Source: Ascaphus truei (Eukaryota > Chordata > Amphibia > Anura > Ascaphidae). Taken from it: a DNA stretch of 64,000 bases. Below the pieces are notes generated by a model. The model ran no database searches. It was given only the letters and a program-made list of their open reading frames with translations, and was not told the DNA's origin. The position numbers and the translations under genes are program-made. The stretch lies in the NCBI GenBank assembly GCA_036426205.1, contig CM071570.1, forward strand, positions 6,399,185-6,463,184. The letters run 5' to 3'. Position 1 is the first letter of the stretch; each line of letters opens with the position of its first letter. Of the stretch, positions 11,111 through 20,524 are shown piece after piece.

Positions 11111-11855
11111 GTGCCAGGCGCATCAAGCTGTACAAACTGCTGCACTGCTCCAACATGGAGATAGGTTACCATGTAGAGAACTGCAGATCTCTTTAGAAGC
11201 GGATCAGGACCCTACAGACCTGTGCACCTTCACATACCATTCTAAGTACTTCCAGTAGGTATTGAAACCGGTGGAAGAGACACACAAACTTTCCTGCGTC
11301 CCATTATAAATGTTGCACTAAGACAACTCCCCTACATGCTTCTTTATTCAACTGCAATACTATAATAGTCTGGTAACCATCTCAGTGCAATGTCCCACAT
11401 CGCAGAGCTCTACTGGCTCATGTGGCAATGAACTGGTTACCAACATCTTCCTACAACATATACAATATAGACCATTATAAATGGAGCATGTAATATTTTT
11501 AGGATTAGTGACTTTGACTTTAAAAAAAAAAAAGTAGGGTAAAAGATGCCCGGTAAAGACAGCAGCGTCCCTGTACATTATAACTGAGGCACGTGAACCC
11601 GTTGATATGAATGGGAAACATCATTCCCAGAATCGACCAGAGATGGAAGGAGGGTTTATTGATTTCTAATAAACCTATAATTACATATTTTATCCCAAAA
11701 TTGAAGAGCTCCCAAATGAAGTGGGTATAGGTCAGTAACAAAAGTTGTATCTTTAGCGTGATAAACACAGGACAGCAACATTTCAGCAGCCTTGCTGTAT
11801 GTTGATGGGGTTCCCTTCATTGAGAAAAGGGATAACAAGAATATTTTGTTCATAG
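11111..11855. other. Unannotated sequence upstream of the Penelope-like relic
   Basis: The start of the reverse transcriptase of the adjacent element would be expected here, but I could not trace its motifs. Overlapping minus-strand frames at 11520-11853 have no recognisable family. Confidence 0.4.
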
Positions 11856-11860
11856 TTTTT

Positions 11861-12745
11861 TCGATGATGTGCTGTGTGTCTGGAGGGGCACTACGGAAGA
11901 ACTAGATATGTTCATATTACACCAAAAAAACAACAATCCTTACAATATCAAGTTCCCTTTCAGTAGCGATTGTAACAGTATTAATTTCCTGGACCTTACC
12001 CTATCCTATATGTGGAAGGTGGGCTGGTACATACTAAAACATACCACAAAGAGGTAGATGCCAACACATACCTCTTGGCGTCCAGCCTCCACCACCCTAG
12101 GTGGATAAAAAAATGTCCCACAGGGCCAGGCTCTAAGAATTAAGAGAAATTGTTCTCAAGAACATGTATGCACTGAGCAGATGAACACTCTCAGAGATAA
12201 ATTCATTGAGAGGGAGTATGATAGGGAGAGGGTAAATAAAGCTCGTCTTACTGTTAGGGGCATTGACAGAACATCCCTTATTAAGATGGATAAAAAAGTC
12301 AGAAACAATAAGAAGGGAGAATTTATACCAAATATAATAGTATGGCCCCAGAGATACAGAAAACTCTTAATAGACATTGGGGAATTCTCCAAAGAGACCC
12401 CATCTTAAAATCCATATTATATTTACGCCCACAGATTGTATATTAACGAGCTAAAAATTTGAAGTCTGAATTGGCACCTAGCTGCCCCCTTGATGGGGCT
12501 AGACAACAAAACACCACATGGCTAGCCAATCTTAAAGGCTATTTTACATGTGGAAAATGTATAGGGTGCTCATTCAGCCTCAAATGTGATAAGTTTCAGT
12601 CTAATGTAACAGGCAGCAAGTATGACAAATACTTTCATTAACTGTAAGATTACATTTTGTGTATACTTGCTGGAATGTCCCTGCGGACTACAATACGTGG
12701 GGAGAATAGGAAGACCCATAAAACGCAGATTGGCAGAGCACATAC
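11861..12745 (+). pseudogene. PLE reverse transcriptase tail and start of GIY-YIG endonuclease (broken)
   Basis: Conceptual translation gives FFDDVLCVWRGTTEEL, where the DD pair is the RT catalytic motif, then NSINFLDLTLS. After a frameshift come DANTYLLASSLHHPRW, GQALRIKRNCS and NTLRDKFIE. These are the conserved blocks of the Penelope RT thumb and linker, in the right order. Further on, CPCGLQYVGRIGRPIKRRL with a final EH is the GIY-YIG-type nuclease start of PLEs (Y-VG and the following R). At least two frame changes and one stop break the frame. The segment ends where an ACAT microsatellite begins. Function would have been retrotransposition by target-primed reverse transcription. Confidence 0.75.
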
Positions 12746-12829
12746 ATACATACATACATACATATATACATACATACATAGCCCATGTTCCTTCCCCCCC
12801 CCCCCCAGACACAGATCGTGCCTCTAAGG
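12740..12829. repeat. (ACAT)n microsatellite and C-run
   Basis: About ten ACAT units lie at 12740-12780, followed by a C-run at about 12794-12806. It sits at the left junction of the LTR insertion in the PLE. Confidence 0.85.
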
Positions 12830-13723
12830 TGTATTGAGGGCTGGCTACATGTGTATGGTGGTGCATACCTGCTTGGAACAGGAGGGCCTGAGTCTCCTGC
12901 GGTGGTATGGGGGATAACAGGGCCAGGCTTCTGGGGTATTTGCCTCCATTCTTTAGCAACGATGGTGCAGCGCCTCCATCTCCATAAGTCCAAGGGATGT
13001 GGGATATGACCCTTATAGAGAAAACCCTGGTCCCATGGCGAATGATCCAGCTCTCACACAGTCTTTTTGTGTAAAACAGCAGTGTCTTTATTGTCTCTTA
13101 GAAAACACACACAGCAGCAGTTCATTGGCAGCAGTAACTCCAAATGTATGAACACAACAGGGTATTTTCCTCCACTCATCCTCCAGAAGTGTGCCCTGCA
13201 GGATGGCCTGGTTGGGGCTGCAATACCACTGCCTCCACCCAAGGATAGGTCCTATGGGTCTGGCTAGATGTCTTTCCCCTCACCCCCTGAACAGGGTGAG
13301 GGGCATTGGTCCACCTCTATAGTTCTGTCCGCTCTACTCAAAGGGGCTCTGAGTATCTCTCCCAAGCACTCCCAGCATGGCTTCTCCGGTCACCATACAG
13401 GACTGCCACTCTCCTCTCCAGATTCTGACACACCAGCCAGACACTCCAACTCAAACACTAACTCCTTCCAGAACTGACATCCACAGACTGACTCAGACAC
13501 ACACAGGACAGCCCACTAAATAGATCCAGCCCTGCCCCTTGTGATGTCAGCAGAACCTCCCCTCTGTCTCAGGCCTGCTACAGAGTCAGGGGCCTACCTC
13601 TATCATTCCAGGCAGGGCTTGGTGAGGGGGGAAAACCCATGGTTACTACTGGCGCCTGCCCTTACCAGGACTTACTCCAGTAGGAGAAGGATAAGTAGCC
13701 CGCTCTTACTTACAGGGGCTACA
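12830..13723 (-). mobile_element. Solo LTR (TGTAGCC family), antisense, inserted in the PLE
   Basis: Read on the minus strand it starts TGTAGCCCCTG at 13723. It shares the order CTGGTAAG, GCCAGTAGTAACCATGG, GAGACTCAGG and AGGTATGCACCACCA with the LTRs at 33431-34224 and 58506-59107. AATAAAGACAC lies near 13090 on that strand, a plausible polyadenylation signal. The left end is uncertain (I chose a TGT at 12830) and no clean target duplication is visible. PLE coding sequence resumes at 13869. Confidence 0.6.
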
Positions 13724-13868
13724 TATATATATATAGTTAAGTTATGGCGAGTTAAAAAAGTGACAAAAACCCTCCACAGCAAAGCATATAGCAAATGTAA
13801 ATATGCATACAGTATATTTACATTTGAGATAGCTATATAGATATAGATCTATCTATCATCAAAAGAGG

Positions 13869-14093
13869 TTTCGTCTCCAACCACTTTAAGATGTTCCATA
13901 ATCAAAAACCAGATGGCCTAGTATGTAGGGGAATACATTGCCCAAAGGCCAATTGGAGGGGGGGGGGGGGGGGGGGGGACAGGCTAAATTATTTATCCAA
14001 AAGGGAAAGCTTTTGGATATATACATTGAAGACCCTGTCACCCAAAGGCCTCAGTATAGATTTTGATCTGGCCTCCTTTTTAAAGGAATAGTT
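13869..14093 (+). pseudogene. PLE endonuclease C-terminus (separated by insertion)
   Basis: Translation gives NHFKMFHNQKPDGLVCRGIH, a run of glycines from an expanded G-tract at about 13957-13978, then DRLNYLSKRESFWIYTLKTL and SPKGLSIDFDLASFLKE before a stop. The pattern (HN, RGGDR, L-RRE-WI-L-TL-P-GLN-D) is the usual end of Penelope-type GIY-YIG domains. It continues the frame lost at 12745, so the two parts were once one protein. Confidence 0.75.
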
Positions 14094-14292
14094 CATTGTA
14101 ATTCTTGATTAGGATATTTCCATTGAACCCCAGGGTACTAGTACTCTAGTGGAAATATCCAATATGTTAAGTAGGAGGTTTTTTATTGCAAATATTTTTA
14201 AGTATGTTTCATTTTAATATGTAATTACTGTCGGGGGTGTATTATACCCTTGTGAGTATATAAACCATTGGAAACAGATAGCTCCCCACACC

Positions 14293-14331
14293 ACTGTGGA
14301 AGTGACAGTCTTGCGTCACGAAACGCGTCTG
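14293..14331 (+). ncRNA. Hammerhead-ribozyme-like motif downstream of the PLE
   Basis: GTGAC and GTCAC form stem II around a seven- or eight-base loop. GAAACGCGTC follows, giving the core GAAA, the self-complementary ACGCGT and a GUC cleavage triplet. The first core block (CUGAUGA) is degraded to CTGTGGA. A possible stem I joins CTCCCCA upstream and TGGGAAG downstream. Its position after the PLE frame fits the known site of hammerheads in PLE terminal repeats. Confidence 0.5.
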
Positions 14332-14340
14332 GGAAGGAGG

Positions 14341-15139
14341 AGCTACAGTGTCCGTCGGCAAGGAGGTGTGTGAGGGTGTCCGAGGCGCCTTTGTGTGACG
14401 TCAGCGACGTGCGCCGGTTCTGAACTTCGGGCAGCGAGAGTGCTCGTGGCACAATGCGGGACACCCGGCACCAATATACAAGTAGCTGACGGCACTTGTA
14501 AAGTGTTTTTATTGCAGCCAGGCTTATGCAAGTAAGCTTTTGGCTTTGTGTCGTTTTAATTAAATATTGTTAGCAATCTGCACCATCTTTTTCCCTTGTT
14601 ATTCTCTCTCTGGGAACCCACGGGGGGGGGGGGGGGGGGGTAACCCATTGGAGAGGCGTACGAGTTAGAGACTACACGTGGGGTTCGTGAAGTCGAGGAG
14701 AAGCGGCAGACAACATAACAGATTCTCTCCACTGAATTCAACAAGAATTATTCTTGTAAGTAGGATTCGCTCTGGTGTATAGGGCTGCCACCGAGTGCTT
14801 GGTACTGCGCAAGTGTGTGTTTTATTTTTTGTATTTGCCTACAGGAAGATCAGCAAGGTGCCAGCCAGCACTTGTGGTTTTGTGACTCATTTGCATCCAT
14901 CACCAGGACTGTAGAGCCCCATGGACATTTCTATGGACTGGGGTAACATGATGTTATAGCGCCTGGAATCCCACTATTTTCTATCAATGAACTCTTAGAA
15001 AAACTTTCCTCTTTATCAACTAAAGATTTATGGCAAATGCCTAGTTTTCTCTGTTTAATACAGAGGTTGTAAAGACAGATTCACTCAGCGCTCCTGCGTG
15101 TGTCTATGCGTTTAACACTGAAATAATACTGTGACAGAG

Positions 15140-15140
<1 letters not shown>
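14341..15140. other. Probable PLE terminal-repeat sequence and unannotated DNA
   Basis: The first 250 bp are CpG-containing and may continue the PLE terminal region. A G-run lies at about 14622-14640. The rest shows no gene. Confidence 0.35.

Positions 15141-15143
<3 letters not shown>

Positions 15144-15187
<44 letters not shown>
15144..15187. repeat. (CA)n microsatellite
   Basis: An uninterrupted CA run of about 20 units. Confidence 0.95.
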
Positions 15188-15189
<2 letters not shown>

Positions 15190-15290
15190 AAAAAGAAAAT
15201 AATAAAAACCTTGAATACAGACAAAGGTGAATCGCAGCCCAACCCTCACTGGACCTTCCTTGGGGGTCCTCCGTTACTGTAGCAGTAGAA

Positions 15291-16088
15291 GGAAAAAAAC
15301 ACAAAAAAATAGTGCAACTGTTTGTGCAATCACACAGGTGCAGGCATAAAAGCAGTCTTGTATGTGGTCTGTAGGTGGCTAGTTTCAGATCAAACAAACA
15401 CCAATACAAATGAACCACCTGGACAAGGATAAGGATGGTAGTGCAAGTCTATTGAAATACACTGTTGTATACAATATGCAGAAGGCGGTGCACATAAGCT
15501 GACCCCCCACTGGTTCACCATACTCCTTAGGCCTCGGGCATGGTGGCGTGCTCTTGCTTACCAGTGAGCCCCTGCAGCCGCAATGAGAGCGGCTTTAGCA
15601 GGGGCTCGCGCACGCTTCCGCAAGCGTAGGTCTTATCCAAATTTTAGATTTCGCGCTCATGGGAGCGCAGGGCCGGTCACGCGAGCGGTTCGCCCAATGA
15701 GGGCGAACCAGATCTGTGACGTCACTGGCCCGCCCCCCGACACGCCAACCAAGGCCAGGGAAAGCACCCGCTTTCCCTCAGCCTCAGCACGCCTCCGCAC
15801 GGCTGCTGCAACCCTGGACCCAGCCTTACCAGACACTGCACCAAGACTGTTGTACAATGCCCTTGCATGGGGCTTCCCTGTAAGTTGCCATTGCCTTGTG
15901 TTTATTGTATACAACTGTATTTCAATAGACTTGCACTACCATCCTTATCCTTGTCCAAGTGGTTCATTTGTATTGGTGTCTGATCTGAAACTAGCCACCC
16001 ACAGACCACATACGAGACTGCTTTTATACCCGCACCTGTGTGATTGCACAAACAGTTGCACTATTTTTTTTGTGTTTTTTTCTTTTCT
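15291..16088. repeat. Long inverted repeat (arms about 185 bp)
   Basis: The arm at 15291-15476 is the near inverse of 15905-16088: AGTGCAACTGTTTGTGCAAT, CACCAATACAAATGAACCAC and GGACAAGGATAAGGATGGTA all recur inverted on the right. The spacer of about 430 bp contains a GC-rich foldback element (15530-15825). The arms are nearly identical, so the structure is either young or maintained. Confidence 0.8.
15530..15825. mobile_element. GC-rich element, family B, inside the inverted-repeat loop
   Basis: It starts GGCCTCGGGCATGGT and ends CCCTGGACCCAGCC, with TTA at 15527-15529 and 15826-15828, an apparent 3-bp target duplication. The interior words (GGTCACGCGAGCGGTTCGCC, GTGACGTCACTGGCCCGCC, GAAAGCACCCGCTTTCCCTC) match the left half of the 6251-6815 element. 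Confidence 0.65.
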
Positions 16089-16264
16089 TGTGTTTTTACC
16101 GGTTTACTGTGCTCCCTGATACAGAGGTTGGACAGTACATGTCTTCAATGCAGTTATCCAACCATACAACCGGTTCATTGTTCAGCAAATATAAACAACA
16201 TTGTTTGTTTTGTTAAACTCATTATAATATACACAGTATATTTTGTTATGGTCTTATTCTTTAA

Positions 16265-16952
16265 TAAAGCATTTAAGAAGAAAAAAAAAAGAAAAAAAAA
16301 AAGAAAAAAAAAACTACTGGTGTAATAAAAAGCAATCCTATGTAGTGTGCAAAAGGAGACTGTGTCCAACAGTTTAAAAGCAGCAATCTCTTCCCAAATT
16401 ATTATGTATTAATAATAAACCTGAATAATAAAGCTCAGCCTGGGAAGTCCCCCCGAGCTAATTTGGGGTCCTCTCAGGCACAGGAACCTCCCCACCATGA
16501 TTCTCAAGATATTTCTAACTCTTTTTTTCTGCCAGCTTTGACCTACAAAAAAAACCTACAATTTTGGCTACGGTGTCACTAGAAAGTCCCAACGTCATCA
16601 CGGAGTGAACCTGACAAAACGGCTCATAACTCAAGAACGAGGGACCCCCTGGGAGGTCGGGGGACCACAGATTAACCCCTTCCAGGTTTCAATGTATTGC
16701 CACACCTCGCAGTTTATGTTAGTTCAAATGTGAAAAAAAAAATTCACCTTTCCCTCAACATAATACAGCAAATATGTCACGAGAAGAAGAAACAGAATAC
16801 AAGCAGCGTGTAATATTTCACATATCTGGTTCCAGGGCTGTCACTTTCTCCTGAGCATTACTCAGTGGGGAAAACATGTTAGACCAGACTTGGTTGTAAC
16901 CTGATACTTAGCACAATGCAGGACGTTTCTACTTACATCAGCAAAACAATAA
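16265..16952. other. A-rich tract and unannotated sequence
   Basis: An interrupted poly-A tract at about 16278-16312 follows AATAAAGCATTT and could be a retroposon tail on the plus strand. The remainder has no recognised gene. Confidence 0.45.
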
Positions 16953-17181
16953 AGCGAGGCAGAGACCTGCGCGGCACAGCGGAACCCGCGAGGCAGAGAC
17001 CTGCGCGGCACAGCGGAACCCGCGAGGCAGACACCCTGCGCAGCAGAGCGGAACCCGCGAGGCAGACACCCTGCGCCGCAGAGCGGAACCCGCGAGGCAG
17101 AGACCCTGCGTCGCAGAGCGGAACCCGCGAGGCAGAGACCCTGCGTCGCAGAGCGGAACCAAGGAGCAGAGACCCTGCGTC
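16953..17181. repeat. GC-rich minisatellite, 34-35 bp unit
   Basis: About six and a half units containing GAGGCAGAGACC, CTGCG and AGCGGAACCCGC. It yields open frames on both strands (CAGSALRRRVSASRVP and similar) that are repeat artefacts. Confidence 0.9.
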
Positions 17182-17394
17182 CATTTTGATTTTCCGCATA
17201 GAGAACCAAAAAAATGACACAAAACGATTACAAAATACAAATGTCGGGCGTATAACTGCTTTGAAGTAGGAAGCCAAACTTCTCCATGTGCAGAACTGAA
17301 ACATTCGGATATGTGCAACAGACTTAATTTATTTTGCTTTTAAATTCATGCCAAAAGAATATGAAATACAGTATGCAACTTATTGCAGATACAA

Positions 17395-17706
17395 TAGATT
17401 CGTTCAAAAAAAGGAGAGGTTGGACATGTTTTTAGATGGGAAAGGTATACAGGGATATAATTAATAAGTAAACGTGGGAAGGATGCTGATCCAGGGATTA
17501 ATCCGATTGCCAATTCTTGGAGTCAGGAAGGAATTTATTTTTCCCTTATGAGATAACTTTGGATGTTGTGTCACTGGGGTGTGCGTTTGCCTTCCTTTGG
17601 ATCAGTATACTGTAAGTAAGGATATAGGAGAAAGTATCTGTCGTCTACATTTAGCATAGGTTGAACTTGATGGACGTATGTCTTTTTTCAACCTCATCTA
17701 CTATGT
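17395..17706 (+). repeat. Dispersed repeat ending in TTGAACTTGATGGACGTATG
   Basis: Words such as TCAGGAAGGAATTTATTTTT, TGCCTTCCTTTGGATCA and GGTTGAACTTGATGGACGTA followed by TTTTTTCAACCTCATCTACT occur in the order of a repeat I recognise as very common in frog genomes. Its right end is truncated or interrupted by the hAT element at 17707. Confidence 0.6.
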
Positions 17707-18404
17707 CAGGCCTGCACAACATGCGGCCCGCCGGGACTCCCTGTGCGGCCAGCGACAGCTCCCTTCCATGGTTGGGAAGGAAGGAGCGCGCTCCAGCAGT
17801 GTGACCGCGCCCCCCCCCCCCCACCCTAGCTCGCATCAGCACTGACGCGCATTCCCCCCCCAAGCCAGCAGAGTGACCGCGCCCCACCCGAGCTCGCACC
17901 AGCAGTTGAATGCACTGACGCGCATTTCCCCCTCCCCCCCCGAGCGATGCGCTCTAGTAGTGTGACCCGGAACTTCCAGGGTCTGCTGCAAGACCACGCT
18001 TCTTACCTCGCGCTTTACCCGGATACCGGTAGCTGCACAGCCAATACCTCCTGGCTGAGGCCCACCGCTTCTTCCGGTGCGACTAGGTAGGCATATGGGT
18101 GGGGGGGGGAGGAGAGGGGTGGGAGGGTTTGATGAGGGGGACTGCTGAAAGGGACTGGGGGAGATGATGATGAAGGGTGCTGGGGGAGATGATGTTTTTT
18201 GCATGTCTGCGGTCTCTCCAAATAAACCCCATTTTATTCAACAATGTTCTCTTGCCTAGTATTTTAAAATGTAATTTTGTTTCAAGTAAACATTGTAAAT
18301 AAATGTATAATTTTGAATAATAAATGCTGTTTTAACCGTGCGGCCCAAATCTGTTTTCCTTGGAGTATTTCGGCCCTTCTCACTTTACACGTTGTGCAGG
18401 CCTG
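17707..18404. mobile_element. hAT-type non-autonomous transposon
   Basis: The left end is CAGGCCTGCACAACATGCGG and the inverse of the right end is CAGGCCTGCACAACGTGTAA. The flanks are TACTATGT (17699-17706) and TACCATGT (18405-18412), an 8-bp duplication with one mismatch, as hAT elements make. The interior holds GC-rich imperfect duplications (GCGCATT with C-runs, 17780-17940) and AT-rich 3' sequence, with no transposase frame. Confidence 0.8.
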
Positions 18405-18412
18405 TACCATGT

Positions 18413-19584
18413 AATTATATGCAACGTGTAAAGAATGTATTTTGTCTCACTATAGCTGCGAAAAGAGAGGTTATACAAGGGGAGAGAGGGAGGAGGAGAA
18501 GGATCTTATACAAAACACTCTGCTTGTGTCAGCTATATCCTCTGTTATTGAAAACAAGAATCTCAGCTGTGACTCATCTCTCACTATGCAGCACACGTTA
18601 ACACACATGCAAAAGACCAGGGAATTACAAGATTTTATGGGTCACACATTGCTGCATCACTGGACATACACACACATGCATATACATACACACAAACAGG
18701 TCAGGCCTCCGGTCTTCAAGAAGGTGATTATTCTCAACATTTCGCCTCCCAATAGAGCCTGTTTCAAGCCGGTCCTGTTTCTATTATCATGGTGCTGTTT
18801 CTGCTGCCATTTGGCCGGTATGCACCAGGAAAGCTTCACTACTACTGTGAAGCGAGGGCCCTTTTTATGGACAGTGTGTGTGTGTATATAAATAGATTAT
18901 ACAGTATATAGATATGTACAGTAAGAGTGTCCTGTCCCGGTTTATTTGCATTCAGTTAAGGAATGTGCCCTATATAGTAAGCGCCTATAGTAATGGCCCA
19001 GGAGTGTTCTCATGCGGGAAGAGGAGCGAGCGTGTGCTCAGCAGGGTCCGTCCCACCGGCAGGTCCTTACTAAGCTCCTGATCCAATGTGCATGTGCGAG
19101 GGACGCAGTGCACAGTAATGGGATACTGATCCCAGGACGCAGGCTGTATTCCCCACGGGGCCCACATGAGATGGGACATTATTGATGCTGTGCAGGAGAT
19201 TCACAATCTAACCAATACTAAAGGGAAATGAGTATAAGTACCTCTCCCTCCCCCCAGCGTAGGGGTAAGAGCTACCAGGGGAAGAAGCAGAGTAACCTTA
19301 TGATTTGCCGCCAGTTAACGTGAAGCATGAAATTGTATAACAAGCCTTACAAATGGATGTGAATAAAGCTCTTTATATACTACAAAGGTTCCCATCGCCC
19401 ATCCCTATACTATCTGCATATCCACGCCCTGCCTGCACGCTGAATATGCACGAGACTGAGCATTGCCACATGAGATAGAGAGCCCACATTACCTGTGCCA
19501 ACTGCTGGGAGCTAAATAATGGATTAGTTACACCTCTGATTCAAACATCAAGTAGCCAGACTTGTCCTGGAGAAAAGCAGATTC
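18413..19584. other. Unannotated sequence with a dispersed repeat (about 18920-19165)
   Basis: TCCTGTCCCGGTTTATTTGC, GTGCCCTATATAGT and GGGATACTGATCCCA at about 18920-19135 are mirrored in order at about 30853-31090, so both are copies of one repeat family. No gene is recognised. Confidence 0.45.
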
Positions 19585-19760
19585 GATGCAGGTTGTGATG
19601 CCTTTAAGCGGACCAACATTACAGTTCTTCATACATAAAATTACAGCGTACAGAACTTCGAAACCTCATACGCACAACTTGAAGAAGACACCTGCGAGAT
19701 TTCCGAAGCTCTTGACACTATAATTACCTCTCCGAAGAACAGTAATGGTGGCCGGCAGGC
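19585..19760. repeat. Dispersed repeat (GATGCCTTTAAGCGGACCAA type)
   Basis: TGATGCCTTTAAGCGGACCA, ACATTACAGTTCTTCATACA and TTGAAGAAGACACCTG resemble a repeat I know from several vertebrates that carries a 'gaagaagacacctg' word. No coding role is seen. Confidence 0.4.
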
Positions 19761-20079
19761 TGCAATGAATGTGCTTTATACTGCCGGGGAAACGCATCAT
19801 TCTCCGACAGAAATCTTTCCGGAGAGGATTTCTACAGCACAACGTGGGATCCGACGTATACAGTGCGGACTGCAATTATGGCAGTAAATAGGAGACAAGA
19901 GCAGGCGTACGGAGTGATGTGGGATGGCACGTTACACTTTAGTTGTCACATGGGCCAGTAACACATTTCAAAGCAATGTGCTGTCCCCTGTGGTAGCAAG
20001 AGTTAAATAGACAGAACTAAAGAAACTGCCCTCCGAACTGAGCCACTTTCCCATGCAAGCATCGTAGAGACAGCTCTTA
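19761..20079. other. Unannotated non-coding sequence
   Basis: No gene or clear repeat. Confidence 0.4.
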
Positions 20080-20148
20080 CAGGGGCGCTACAAGCACACA
20101 CAGGAGTGACGCTCTGCAGCCACTGAGACGCACTCTACAGACAGTGAG

Positions 20149-20180
<32 letters not shown>

Positions 20181-20440
20181 AGGAGTGCAGTTCTGCAAAC
20201 AGTGAGACACACACACACGCTGTTCTGCAGCCGAGACACACACACAGGAGTGATACTCTACAGACAGCGAGACACGCACGCACAGGAGTGACGCTCTGCA
20301 GCCACTGAGACGCACACAGGAGCGACGCTCTACAGTGAGACGCGCGTGCACACACACACAGGAGTGACGCTCTGCAGACAGTGACACACACACACACACA
20401 GGAGTGATGCTCTGCAGACAGTGTGTCGCTCTGCAGGGCA
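20080..20440. repeat. Imperfect minisatellite (CACAGGAGTGACGCTCTGCAG)
   Basis: About nine degenerate units of 35-40 bp, with internal CA runs of variable length. The cysteine/valine-rich minus-strand frames across it are artefacts of GTGTGT read-through. Confidence 0.85.
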
Positions 20441-20524
20441 GATTATAAGGGTTGAGCCCTATCGCTTCATACAGTCCTCATTCCCTCTGGATCTCTTCAT
20501 GTTGCCACAGATGAACATCCACTG

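Larger units (their letters stand above)
11856..14340 (+). mobile_element. Penelope-like retroelement (PLE), 3' portion, decayed and interrupted
   Basis: The protein-level trace runs in order from the RT catalytic motif and thumb region (11861-12400) to a CCHH/GIY-YIG type endonuclease start (12540-12745) and endonuclease end (13869-14093). An AT-rich 3' flank and a hammerhead-like motif at 14293 follow. Between 12740 and 13868 a microsatellite and an antisense LTR are inserted. This arrangement (RT, then GIY-YIG, then terminal repeat with hammerhead) is the known layout of Penelope elements. Frameshifts and stops show it is dead. The 5' half is missing or unrecognisable. Confidence 0.75.

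Noticed and set aside
15583..16119. Plus-strand frame of 178 codons
   Set aside because: It spans a foldback element and one arm of an inverted repeat, so it is a chance frame through mobile DNA.
16953..17181. Possible CRISPR-like array
   Set aside because: The whole 34-35 bp unit repeats with no unique spacers, and the genome is clearly vertebrate. The same applies to the 42-, 32-, 28- and 18-bp arrays.
16862..17318. Several overlapping frames of 115-126 codons
   Set aside because: All are readings of the 34-35 bp minisatellite on either strand.
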